This document shows positions 7,971 to 15,746 of a stretch of DNA of 64,000 nucleotides, piece by piece (the first letter of the stretch is position 1; every line of letters starts with the position of its first letter). The notes below the pieces were generated by a model. It worked only from the letters and a program-made list of their open reading frames with translations. It did no database searches and had not been told where the DNA came from. Source of the stretch: Streptomyces cellulosae (GTDB lineage Bacteria; Actinomycetota; Actinomycetes; Streptomycetales; Streptomycetaceae); assembly GCF_000721105.1 (NCBI RefSeq), contig NZ_JOEV01000002.1, forward strand, positions 248,001 through 312,000, written 5' to 3'. A program made the position numbers and the translations under genes.

Positions 7971-8417
7971 ATGACGAGTCTCATCAAGCCAGTTCAGGCC
8001 GCCCCCACCGGTCACCCCGCCTACAGCCAGACCTTCCCCTGCGAGCCGTCCACGGCCAAAGTCGGCCGCAAGCTCGTCCGTGACGTCCTCGGCGTATGGC
8101 ACCTCGACAACCTTGCCGACGTCGCCGAGCTGATCATCTCGGAGCTGATCGCGAACGCCGTCAGGCACACCCCGTGCGACTCGATTCGCCTGATCATTGG
8201 GCGGCCGAGCGCGACACGGTTGCGCGTTGGGGTGGTGGACCGCGCGCCATCGCGCAAGCCGGTGCTCGGACAGGTCGCGGGAGACGACGAGTCAGGCCGT
8301 GGCCTGCTCCTGATCGACGGCATCGCCGACCGCTGGGGCTATGACCTGCACGGCCCGGATGAGCGCCCACGGTGCAAAGAGGTTTGGGCCGAACTCTTCA
8401 TGAAGGGCGACGAGTGA
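7971..8417 (+). CDS. RsbW-like ATP-binding protein (HATPase_c, anti-sigma type)
   Basis: A 148-residue single-domain GHKL ATPase of the RsbW/SpoIIAB-like group abundant in Streptomyces. The N-box is ELIISELIANAVRHTPCDS (Asn62) and the G1 box is DDESGRGLLLIDGIADRWGY. There is no receiver, dimerisation or membrane part, so it is not a sensor kinase. Relatives bind and inhibit sigma factors or act as serine kinases on anti-anti-sigma proteins. ATG 7971 is preferred over an upstream in-frame GTG (7932), which lies inside the hairpin. The stop overlaps the next start (GTGA at 8414), giving a coupled three-gene unit 7971-8829 just upstream of the lanthipeptide precursor. Confidence 0.82.
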   Translation: MTSLIKPVQAAPTGHPAYSQTFPCEPSTAKVGRKLVRDVLGVWHLDNLADVAELIISELIANAVRHTPCDSIRLIIGRPSATRLRVGVVDRAPSRKPVLGQVAGDDESGRGLLLIDGIADRWGYDLHGPDERPRCKEVWAELFMKGDE

Positions 8418-8632
8418 ACCCGGCCGTGGCTACACCGCCCTTGCCGGACGTCGCCAGCCTCCGTCCCAGGCAGCAGATGGCCATGGAGTGCGCACGCTGT
8501 GCCCGGTACCTAAGGGCGAGCGGCGAGATCTTGGGCGATGTACGTCATCGGGGCCTGCTGTTCCGGCTCTGGGTGTGCGGGCCCAACTGCCGGTCGCCCA
8601 CCCCTGGCCCGTGGAGGGGAGCCGAGGCATGA
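8414..8632 (+). CDS. Small Cys-containing protein, unknown function
   Basis: A 72-residue protein starting at a GTG that overlaps the stop of the ATPase gene. Two cysteine pairs are visible, ECARCARYLRA (CxxC) and WVCGPNCRSP (CxxxC), spaced like a small zinc-ribbon. No other feature is recognisable. Coupling to the ATPase gene before it and the small protein after it (ATGA at 8629) indicates co-expression and perhaps a shared complex. Confidence 0.65.
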   Translation: MNPAVATPPLPDVASLRPRQQMAMECARCARYLRASGEILGDVRHRGLLFRLWVCGPNCRSPTPGPWRGAEA

Positions 8633-8829
8633 CCTCCCGCGTGCATGAGCACTGGGTCACCGGTGACTGCTGGCTCGGGTGTGAGCGCACCGGAGTGCCC
8701 GTGATCTGGCTCGGACCACTGCAGTGGGACGGGCAGCACGCCCCGGTCCTCGCCTGCGAGCCATGCCTTGACCGGCTCAAGGCTCAGGCGCTCGCCTACT
8801 TCATGGAGCGGCGGCCGACTGCCGTCTGA
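8629..8829 (+). CDS. Small Cys-containing protein, unknown function
   Basis: A 66-residue protein starting at ATG 8629 within an ATGA overlap with the preceding small gene. Cysteines occur as DCWLGCERTG and ACEPCLDRLK, again two pairs suitable for metal binding. The middle is hydrophobic-aromatic (VPVIWLGPLQWDG). It is the last gene of the coupled ATPase unit and is followed at once by the 8837-8880 hairpin, which probably separates this transcript from the precursor gene. Function unknown. Confidence 0.6.
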   Translation: MTSRVHEHWVTGDCWLGCERTGVPVIWLGPLQWDGQHAPVLACEPCLDRLKAQALAYFMERRPTAV

Positions 8830-8836
8830 CCAGACT

Positions 8837-8880
8837 CCCGCTTCCGGCCGTGCGGACTGTGCCGTACGGCCGGAGGCGGG
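8837..8880 (+). terminator. Hairpin upstream of the lanthipeptide precursor
   Basis: CCCGCTTCCGGCCGT (8837-8851) pairs with ACGGCCGGAGGCGGG (8866-8880) over 15 bp with one G-U pair and a 14-nt loop. There is no U-tract. It sits 8 bp after the stop of the small protein gene and 46 bp before the precursor start, so it could terminate the upstream unit or stabilise the 5' end of the precursor mRNA. Confidence 0.6.
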
Positions 8881-8926
8881 CACCACCCACCGCACAACAA
8901 CATCCCAACCATTCAGAGGAGTTGGC

Positions 8927-9106
8927 ATGACACGCAGCACCGTAGTACCGAGCAGCACTCATGTGAGCCAGCAGACCCCGAGGACGTCGGACGGCTTCGA
9001 CCTGGACGTGTCCCTCGTCGAGGTCGCCGATCCCGCGGGTCTGGTCAACCTGACCGACGACAACTGCGGAACCACCTGCGGTGCCTGCACTACCAATGTC
9101 GCCTGA
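8927..9106 (+). CDS. FxLD-family lanthipeptide precursor
   Basis: A 59-residue precursor peptide. The leader contains the defining FxLD motif, here FDLD at residues 24-27 (TSDGFDLDVSLVEV). The C-terminal core region reads NLTDDNCGTTCGACTTNVA, with cysteines 47, 51 and 54 and threonines 43, 49, 50, 55 and 56. Dehydrated Thr and Cys thiols would give up to three (methyl)lanthionine rings. The Asp44-Asp45-Asn46 run is the obvious site for the PIMT-like methyltransferase encoded downstream, which in characterised lanthipeptide relatives makes succinimide/isoaspartate. A good Shine-Dalgarno (AGAGGAG) precedes ATG 8927. The exact leader cleavage site cannot be seen. It lies immediately upstream of LanB, LanC and the methyltransferase, so assignment is strong. 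Confidence 0.9.
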   Translation: MTRSTVVPSSTHVSQQTPRTSDGFDLDVSLVEVADPAGLVNLTDDNCGTTCGACTTNVA

Positions 9107-9129
9107 TCCGAGGCCTCACGTTGCTCCGA

Positions 9130-9167
9130 GCTGGTGCCGCCGCGCCTTGTGGCGTGGCGGCACCAGC
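9130..9167 (+). terminator. 17-bp hairpin between precursor and lanB
   Basis: GCTGGTGCCGCC (9130-9141) plus five more bases pair with the complementary strand up to 9167: 16 Watson-Crick pairs, one G-U pair, and a TTGT loop at 9147-9150. It lies 23 bp after the precursor stop and ends 28 bp before the LanB start. This is typical of a partial terminator or stabiliser that lets the precursor mRNA outnumber the enzyme mRNA. Confidence 0.8.
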
Positions 9168-9195
9168 CGCTCGTCGCTCACCTACGGAGGTAGTG

Positions 9196-12100
9196 GTGGC
9201 TGGTCCGCGCCCAGCATTCCGAAGCGGCACGACCGCTCTCGTACGAGCAGTTGCCCGGTCGACACTGCCGTGTCCTCCGCTTCCGGACCTCAACGATCAC
9301 TCTCCCAATGGGTCCGCCACCTGTGTCGCCTGGCTGCGCGAGATCTGGGCGAACGCCGACCTCGCCGAAGCCCTGCAGCACGCCAGCCCGGTCCTGGCCG
9401 CGCGGGTACGAACCCTGTGCACGGCCGATGAGCCGTCAACGCGAGATGTCCGGCGCGCTGCACTGTCCGTGGCCCGCTACCTGCTGCGCTCCCAGCACCG
9501 GGCGACGCCATTCGGGCTCTTCGCCGGTGTGACCGTCGCGGAATTCGGTCCGCAGGCGGGCGCACGCTGGGGTGTGGAACACGTAGCCGCCGGCCATGCG
9601 GGCGCAGAGTGGTTGGCCGCCGTCGTCGAGAGGCTGGAGTCCTGCCCCGACCTCCTCGAACGGCTGCCGGTGGTCGTCAACAACACGGTGACGAGCCGCG
9701 GGGACCGGCTCATCGTGCCGTTTCAATCCGATGCCCAAGACGATCGGACTCGCGCGGTTGAGGCGTCTCTGGCTTTGACCGAGCCCGTACGCGCGGTCCG
9801 CGCCGCGACACGGGCGCCAATCCGGGTCGGTGCGCTCGCGGGCAAGCTCCAAGCGGAATTCCCCGAGGCCGGGCCGGAAAAGGTGTACCGGCTGCTGGTG
9901 AAGCTGATCCAGCTCCGTGTGCTGATCACGAGTTTGCACGCGCCGAGCACCGAGACCGACGCCCTCGGGTATCTGCTGAACCAGCTCGACGTGATTGATG
10001 CCGATACCCTCCCTGCGGTCGCAGAGATCGTGCGCGAGCTGTGGGCGATCCGCTCCGGTCTGGAGGACTGCACTTCGCCGGTCGGGCGGGATGGCGTCGC
10101 AACGCATATGAGGGCACTGGTGCAGGGCCTGCGCCGCCACCCAGTTGCGCTCGATCTTCGCTTGGACGCGCAGCTCGTACTGCCGGACGCGGTCGCCCGT
10201 GAGATTGAGCGTGCCGCCCTGATTCTTACCCGAGTCAGTGCCCGCCCCTACGGCACCGCGGCGTGGGGTGCATACCACCAGCGGTTCTACGAGCGGTACG
10301 GCATCGGCACGATGGTGCCGCTCCAGGAAGTCGTCGCGGACAGTGGCGTCGGCTACCCCGACGGCTACCCGGGAACGCCGCCTGGCGCGCGCCGGCCGCG
10401 CGTCTCCGCTCGGGATGACACCCTCGTCCGGCTGGCGCAGGCCGCCGCGCTCGATGGCCGCGACGAGGTGGTCCTCACGGGCGAGTTGATCGACGCCTTG
10501 GACGTAGGGCCCGACGACCCCCGCTTGCCGCCGCACCTGGAGGTGGGGGTGCGGGTCCATGCGCCCAGCGTCAGCGAGTTGCAGTGCGGCCGGTTCCGGC
10601 TGGAGGTCGTGAGCGTGTCTCGCGGCGTCGGAGTCTCCACAGGCCGGTTCCTCAGCGTCCTGGCCCCTGCCGACCGGGAGGTCCTGGCCGCCGAACTGGC
10701 TGACCTTCCGACCGCTGACAGGAATACCGTGCCCGCGCAGCTCTCCTTCCCGCCGCTCCTGGCCGAGAGCACCCACGTCACGCGCGCACCACAAGTCCTG
10801 CCCACCGTGATCAGCCTCCAGGAACACCGAGCTCCTGCCGAAGACGTCCTCACACCTGCGGACCTGACGGTGGGGTGCGACGGCCGCCGCATGTACCTGG
10901 CCGCCCCCGAGCGCGGCCAGCGCATCGAGGCCGTCGGGATGCACGCGCTGAACCTCCACACGCACACTCCGCCGCTGGTGCGATTCCTCACCGAGCTGTC
11001 CCGCGCCCAATGCGCGCAGGTCACCGTGTTCGACTGGGGTGCCGCAGCGGCGATGCCGTTCCTGCCGCGCCTGCGTTACGGGCGCACAGTGCTCGCGATG
11101 GCCCGTTGGCGACTGGAGGCGCCCGAGCTACCCGGCCGCGCACGTCCTCGGGCCGAATGGGACACCGCCCTCACCGAATGGCGGACCCGGCGGCGGCTAT
11201 CTCGGCACGTCTACCTCGTGGAGGACGACCGGCACCTCTTCCTAGACCTCGACCAGGCCGGCCACCGGACGTTACTGCGCCACCACCTCGACCGAGTAGG
11301 CCTGGCCGTGCTCGTCGAGGCGGCGGAACCGGAGGCGTTCGGTTGGTGCGACGGTCGCGCCCACGAGGTAGTGGTGCCGCTCAAGGCGACCCGGCCGCCG
11401 GCGTGGCCGGCACTGCCCGCCCCCAGCCCGGCCCGCGCCCTCTCGACGGCCCAGATGCAGACCCCGGCCACCTCGTCGGTGGTCCTGGCCACCCTGTACG
11501 GAGACGCTCGCCGCCAGGACACCCTGCTTGTCCGCCACTTGCCCGATCTCCTCGAACGGCTCGGCGGCCCGCCCTGGTGGTTCATCCGCTTCCGCGACCC
11601 CGAGCAGCACCTGCGCCTGCGCATCGCGCTCCCCGCCCCAGAGGCATCCGCCGAGACGGCCCGCACAGTGAGTGTGTGGGCCGACGAGCTGCGCGGTGCC
11701 GGTCTGCTGGCGGACCTGCGTTATCCCACCTCCTACCGGGAGATGGGCCGCTGGGGTTCCGGATCCGCGTGGGAGGCGGCCGAGGACGTGTTCCGTGCGG
11801 ACTCGCGCGCCATCCTGGCCCAGCTCTTCCAGCCGCGGCGCCCGCACGAGCGCACGCTGGTGGCCGCCCACACCGTCTCTATTGCCTCCGCGTTTCTCGG
11901 CAGCACCCAAGCCGGGATGCGCTGGCTGATCGACCACATCCCGCCCTCAGCCCCAGCGCCCGTACCGCGCCCGCAGTTCACCGATGCCGTACGTCTGGCC
12001 GACCCGGGCGACGACTGGGCGGCGCTGCGCGGCGCCTCCGGAGGAGCGGCGATCGTGTCGGCGTGGGCCGATCGCGACGCGGCGCTCGCCGCGTACCGGC

Positions 12101-12279
12101 GGCACCTGCCAGGGCCCCACACGCAGGGCATCGCCCTCGATGACGTCCTGGCCTCGCTGCTGCACGTTCATTTCGTACGGCACATCGCGGTGAACTTCCC
12201 GGAAGAAGAGGTATGCCTCTACCTCGCTCGCGCTGCCGCCCTGGCCTGGACCGCTCGCACGACTGGGAGGATGCCATGA
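9196..12279 (+). CDS. Class I lanthipeptide dehydratase (LanB) with SpaB_C domain
   Basis: A 1,027-residue full-length LanB. In characterised LanB enzymes the large N-terminal domain uses Glu-tRNA to glutamylate Ser/Thr of the precursor, and the C-terminal domain eliminates glutamate to leave dehydro-residues. Here residues 1 to about 740 are the lantibiotic-dehydratase part (PAFRSGTTALVRAVARS; RYLLRSQHRATPFGLFAGVT). From about residue 750 the SpaB_C/thiopeptide-type part follows (PWWFIRFRDPEQHLRLRIAL; PTSYREMGRWGSGSAWEAAE). GTG 9196 was chosen because GGAGG (9186-9190) precedes it with 5-bp spacing. An upstream in-frame TTG at 9121 lies next to the hairpin and has no ribosome site. The stop overlaps the LanC start (ATGA at 12276). 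Confidence 0.92.
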   Translation: MAGPRPAFRSGTTALVRAVARSTLPCPPLPDLNDHSPNGSATCVAWLREIWANADLAEALQHASPVLAARVRTLCTADEPSTRDVRRAALSVARYLLRSQHRATPFGLFAGVTVAEFGPQAGARWGVEHVAAGHAGAEWLAAVVERLESCPDLLERLPVVVNNTVTSRGDRLIVPFQSDAQDDRTRAVEASLALTEPVRAVRAATRAPIRVGALAGKLQAEFPEAGPEKVYRLLVKLIQLRVLITSLHAPSTETDALGYLLNQLDVIDADTLPAVAEIVRELWAIRSGLEDCTSPVGRDGVATHMRALVQGLRRHPVALDLRLDAQLVLPDAVAREIERAALILTRVSARPYGTAAWGAYHQRFYERYGIGTMVPLQEVVADSGVGYPDGYPGTPPGARRPRVSARDDTLVRLAQAAALDGRDEVVLTGELIDALDVGPDDPRLPPHLEVGVRVHAPSVSELQCGRFRLEVVSVSRGVGVSTGRFLSVLAPADREVLAAELADLPTADRNTVPAQLSFPPLLAESTHVTRAPQVLPTVISLQEHRAPAEDVLTPADLTVGCDGRRMYLAAPERGQRIEAVGMHALNLHTHTPPLVRFLTELSRAQCAQVTVFDWGAAAAMPFLPRLRYGRTVLAMARWRLEAPELPGRARPRAEWDTALTEWRTRRRLSRHVYLVEDDRHLFLDLDQAGHRTLLRHHLDRVGLAVLVEAAEPEAFGWCDGRAHEVVVPLKATRPPAWPALPAPSPARALSTAQMQTPATSSVVLATLYGDARRQDTLLVRHLPDLLERLGGPPWWFIRFRDPEQHLRLRIALPAPEASAETARTVSVWADELRGAGLLADLRYPTSYREMGRWGSGSAWEAAEDVFRADSRAILAQLFQPRRPHERTLVAAHTVSIASAFLGSTQAGMRWLIDHIPPSAPAPVPRPQFTDAVRLADPGDDWAALRGASGGAAIVSAWADRDAALAAYRRHLPGPHTQGIALDDVLASLLHVHFVRHIAVNFPEEEVCLYLARAAALAWTARTTGRMP

Positions 12280-13544
12280 CCGTGCAGGCTGGGCTGGACC
12301 TGGCCGACGCCGTCGCTGAGCAGCTCGCCGACCCCCACACGGCGTACCTTGGGCCAGCGGTCTCTCATCGGCAGCACCTTGCCTATGGCCTGCCGGGCAT
12401 CGCGCTCCTGCACGTCGAGCGGGCTGCGGCCGACCTGGGGCCGTGGCAGCGCGCCCACGACTGGCTCGCCGCCGCATCCCGCGAACCGCTCACCAGCGGA
12501 CCCGACAGCCACCCCTTCTACGGGGCGCCCGCCTTCGCGCGCGCTCTGGCCTGCGCCGCCGATCACCTGCCCGGCGCCTACCAGCGCGCCCTTGACACTC
12601 TCGACCGACACATGGCTGACGACGTGAGCCGCCGCGTCGACGCCGCACACCGGCGCATCGACGCCGGACTCCTCCCAGCGCTCGCGGAGTTCGACGCCAT
12701 TCGCGGCCTGAGCGGATACGGCTCCCACCTCCTGCGCCGCAACCCTGGCAGCGCCACCCTGCGTGCCGTCCTCGACTATTGCGTACGCCTCACCCAACCG
12801 ATCACACACGACGGCGAGAAATTGCCCGGTTGGTGGACGGACACGGGGCCCTCGGGCCGCCCGGACGACCGTTTTCGAGGCGGACACGCCAACAACGGCA
12901 TGGCGCACGGTATCGGGGGCGTGCTTGCGCTGCTGGCGCTCGCCGCCAGGCAGGGCACTTTCGTCGACGGCCACGGTGACGCACTGGGCCGGATCCTGGT
13001 GTGGCTGGACCGATGGCGAGAGGACACAGGCCGAGGCCCGGCGTGGCCGTACTGGGTCACCCGGGACGAGCTGCGCGCCGGCAACCTCACCCCATCCACG
13101 CCCTGGCGGCCGTCATGGTGCTACGGCACCGCTGGCCTCGCCCGCGCCCAGCAACTCGCCGCGCTCGCCCGCGACGACGACGGCCGCCAGCTGGACGCCG
13201 AGAACGCGCTCGTAGCCGCCCTCACCGACCCCGCTCAGCTCAAGGCCACGACGGGCAACGCCCTGTGCCACGGCTTCGCCGGCCTCGCCCACGTCGCCGC
13301 CCGCGCGGCCGACGACGCCCACCCCTCGACCGCCGGACAGCTCCGCGCCACGATCCCGGCACTCATAACCGCAGTCCACCCGCCGGGAACCGACCCCGCA
13401 CACGCCGCCACGACGCTCATGCAGGACGAGGAGCACGGCCCCGGTCTCCTCGACGGCGCAGCCGGTATCGCCCTGGCCCTCCTCGCGCCAAGCACCGCCG
13501 AACCGCCCCGATCCACCTGGGACGCCTGCCTGCTCATCACCTGA
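12276..13544 (+). CDS. LanC-like lanthionine cyclase
   Basis: A 422-residue LanC-type zinc protein expected to add Cys thiols to dehydro-residues of the precursor. The zinc ligands are in place: WCYGTAG (Cys282) and CHGFAGLAH (Cys331-His332). The family's repeated Gly-rich helices are visible (HLAYGLPGIALLHVERAAA; NNGMAHGIGGVLALLALAA; LLDGAAGIALALLAP). GGHANNGMAHG matches the conserved GxxHG element. ATG 12276 overlaps the LanB stop by 4 bp, and 24 bp separate it from the methyltransferase gene, so LanB-LanC-methyltransferase form an operon. Confidence 0.92.
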   Translation: MTVQAGLDLADAVAEQLADPHTAYLGPAVSHRQHLAYGLPGIALLHVERAAADLGPWQRAHDWLAAASREPLTSGPDSHPFYGAPAFARALACAADHLPGAYQRALDTLDRHMADDVSRRVDAAHRRIDAGLLPALAEFDAIRGLSGYGSHLLRRNPGSATLRAVLDYCVRLTQPITHDGEKLPGWWTDTGPSGRPDDRFRGGHANNGMAHGIGGVLALLALAARQGTFVDGHGDALGRILVWLDRWREDTGRGPAWPYWVTRDELRAGNLTPSTPWRPSWCYGTAGLARAQQLAALARDDDGRQLDAENALVAALTDPAQLKATTGNALCHGFAGLAHVAARAADDAHPSTAGQLRATIPALITAVHPPGTDPAHAATTLMQDEEHGPGLLDGAAGIALALLAPSTAEPPRSTWDACLLIT

Positions 13545-13568
13545 CCCCGTCGACCGAAGGACATTCGC

Positions 13569-15659
13569 ATGCCCCCGGACCGCTGTGACCCCTGGCAGCA
13601 ACACAACATCACCTTCGCTGACCGCGAGAGCGCCCAGCGCGCCATCGTCGAACGCATCGCCCCTGTCCTCCTCGCCGCCGAAGGGGACGGGCAACTCACC
13701 GGCTGGTGGTTCATGAACAAGCACCCCTGGCCGCTGCGGTACCGCGCGGACGAGCCTTCACCCGCCGTCGAAGCGCTGCTGAGCGACCTCGTCCAGGACG
13801 GCACGGCCGTGTCATGGCTGCCCTACATCTACGAACCCGAGACCCACGCCTTCGGCGGGCCCCAGGCCATGGATATCGCCCACGACCTGTTCCACAAGGA
13901 CAGCTGCCACCTGCTCACCCATCAACCAGGCCCGGAGCAGCTGGGACGCCGGGAAACCGCCGTGCTGTTGGCAAGCGTGATGATGCGGGCGGCCGGCCTG
14001 GACTGGTTCGAGCAGGGCGACGTATGGGCAAAGGTCGCCGCCCTCCGACCGGCCACCGGCCTTCTGCCCTCTGCGCGGGCCGCCGAACTGGCGCCCGCGA
14101 TGCGGAAGCTGATGACGGTCGATGCCCATAGCGTGTGCCGCCCGAACGGCCCGCTCGCCGAGCACCACGAGTGGGTCGCCGCTTTCGAGTGGGCGGGCAC
14201 CGCGATCGCCGACCTCGCCGGCAGCGGCGCCCTCACCCGCGGTCTGCGAGCTGTCCTTGCCCACCACGTGATCTTTCACGCCAACCGTGCAGGTCTCCTC
14301 CGGGACGACCAGAGCGCCCTGTCCCACATCGCACGAGAGGTAGTCATGGGAACGAGTGACAACACCGCGTCGACCGACGAGGCAGCGGCCGAGATGGATA
14401 GCGTCAGGGCGGTGAACACCGACGCGATCGCCACCCCCACGGCTGACGCCGAACGCCTCCGCAACGCCCTGGTTGACCAGCTTCGCGCGGACGGGCACGC
14501 CCGCACGGCCGCAGTCGAGAAGGCGCTGCGCACTGTGCCCCGTCACGTGTTCGTGCCGGATGCGTCGCTCGAAGACGCCTACGCCAACGCACCTGTGCAC
14601 ATCAAGTACGACACCGACGGCACATCGATCTCGTGCGCCTCCCAGCCGGGCGTCGTCGCCCTCATGCTGGACCAGCTCGACGCCCAGCCCGGCGAGCGCC
14701 TCCTCGAACTAGGCGCCGGCACCGGCTATAACGCCGCTCTCCTCGCCCACCTGGTCGGGGATAGCGGCCATGTGACCACCCTTGATGTCGACGACGACCT
14801 TGTGGAGGGCGCTCGCGCACACCTGGCCGCCGCCGGTCTCACCAACGTCGAGGCCGTGACCCGCGATGGGGCTCTCGGCTACGCGGAAGGAGCGCCGTAC
14901 GACCGGATCATCGCCACCGTGGGCGCTCACGGCGTACCGCACTCCTGGATGCAACAGCTCGCCCCCGGCGGCCGGCTCCTCGTCCCCCAGCGCCTGAAGG
15001 GCACCGTCTCCCGGTCCATCGCCTACGAGCAGAGCGACGGTCGATGGGTGTCTCTCGGCAGCGAGATGAACACCTTCATGCCGCTCCGGCGGGGCATCGC
15101 CGACGACGACCGCCGCGTCATCCCGCTCAGCGCAGACGGCGCCATCCGGCTTCAGGCCCCCGCCGGGCAACACATCGACGCTGATGCCCTCGCTGACGTC
15201 CTGGACCAGACGCGCACAGAGGAGTGGACGGGCATGACGGTCCGCGCCATGGAGTCGCCGGAGTGGATGGAACTGTTCGTTAGCTGTTCCCTTCCCTCCG
15301 GCCTCATCCGGATGCTGTTCCCCCAGAACGCCAAGGGCACTGCGCTCACGGAGGATCCCTACCCCTCGTCGACTGCGGCCGTCGACAAGGGCGCCGTGAC
15401 CTACCTGGCACGACGCGTGTCGCAGAAGAAGACCCCCGAGGGCGACAAGCTCTGGGAGTTCGGCGTCATCGGCCACGGCCCCGGCAGCGACGAGCTCGCC
15501 ACGAAGGTCGCCGACGCCATCCGCACCTGGGACCGCGCATACCGCGGCCGCGAGGCCACGTTCGAAATCCAGCCCCTCGACGCCCGCGCCATCGAGCAGC
15601 GCCCCGGACTCTTCGCTCTCGACACCCCGCTGAACCGAATCGTCGTCGACTGGCGGTGA
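13569..15659 (+). CDS. FxLD-system methyltransferase: SpaB_C-like domain fused to PIMT-like O-methyltransferase
   Basis: A 696-residue two-domain enzyme. Residues 1 to about 265 form a thiopeptide-type/SpaB_C-like domain (WQQHNITFADRESAQRAIVE; LTGWWFMNKHPWPLRYR; PYIYEPETHAFGG; DLFHKDSCHL). Residues about 300-510 are a protein-L-isoaspartate O-methyltransferase-like domain: VPRHVFVPDASLEDAYANAP, ISCASQPGVVALML, SAM motif LLELGAGTGYNAALLAHLVG near residue 378, then RIIATVGAHGVPHSWMQQLA. The C-terminal 190 residues are specific to the 'methyltransferase, FxLD system' group. The expected role is methylation of a core Asp leading to succinimide or isoAsp, as known for PIMT homologues in other class I lanthipeptides. 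The N-terminal domain may bind precursor or provide a second elimination site. Start ATG 13569 follows GAAGGA. Confidence 0.88.
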   Translation: MPPDRCDPWQQHNITFADRESAQRAIVERIAPVLLAAEGDGQLTGWWFMNKHPWPLRYRADEPSPAVEALLSDLVQDGTAVSWLPYIYEPETHAFGGPQAMDIAHDLFHKDSCHLLTHQPGPEQLGRRETAVLLASVMMRAAGLDWFEQGDVWAKVAALRPATGLLPSARAAELAPAMRKLMTVDAHSVCRPNGPLAEHHEWVAAFEWAGTAIADLAGSGALTRGLRAVLAHHVIFHANRAGLLRDDQSALSHIAREVVMGTSDNTASTDEAAAEMDSVRAVNTDAIATPTADAERLRNALVDQLRADGHARTAAVEKALRTVPRHVFVPDASLEDAYANAPVHIKYDTDGTSISCASQPGVVALMLDQLDAQPGERLLELGAGTGYNAALLAHLVGDSGHVTTLDVDDDLVEGARAHLAAAGLTNVEAVTRDGALGYAEGAPYDRIIATVGAHGVPHSWMQQLAPGGRLLVPQRLKGTVSRSIAYEQSDGRWVSLGSEMNTFMPLRRGIADDDRRVIPLSADGAIRLQAPAGQHIDADALADVLDQTRTEEWTGMTVRAMESPEWMELFVSCSLPSGLIRMLFPQNAKGTALTEDPYPSSTAAVDKGAVTYLARRVSQKKTPEGDKLWEFGVIGHGPGSDELATKVADAIRTWDRAYRGREATFEIQPLDARAIEQRPGLFALDTPLNRIVVDWR

Positions 15660-15672
15660 CGCCCCTTGCGTA

Positions 15673-15717
15673 GGGGACGGTGCCCGCCGGCGTACGGCTG
15701 GCGGGCACCGTTGCCCC
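15673..15717 (+). terminator. Terminator after the methyltransferase gene
   Basis: ACGGTGCCCGCC (15677-15688) pairs perfectly with GGCGGGCACCGT (15700-15711); GGGG (15673-15676) and CCCC (15714-15717) can extend the stem across a small bulge. It starts 14 bp after the stop. The next gene begins at 15747, so read-through may still occur. Confidence 0.75.
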
Positions 15718-15746
15718 AGCACTTCTCACCCACTCCCGGGGGACCC

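Noticed and set aside
9436..11010. 524-codon frame antisense to lanB
   Set aside because: Shadow frame: composition follows the lanB codons and no motif is recognisable.
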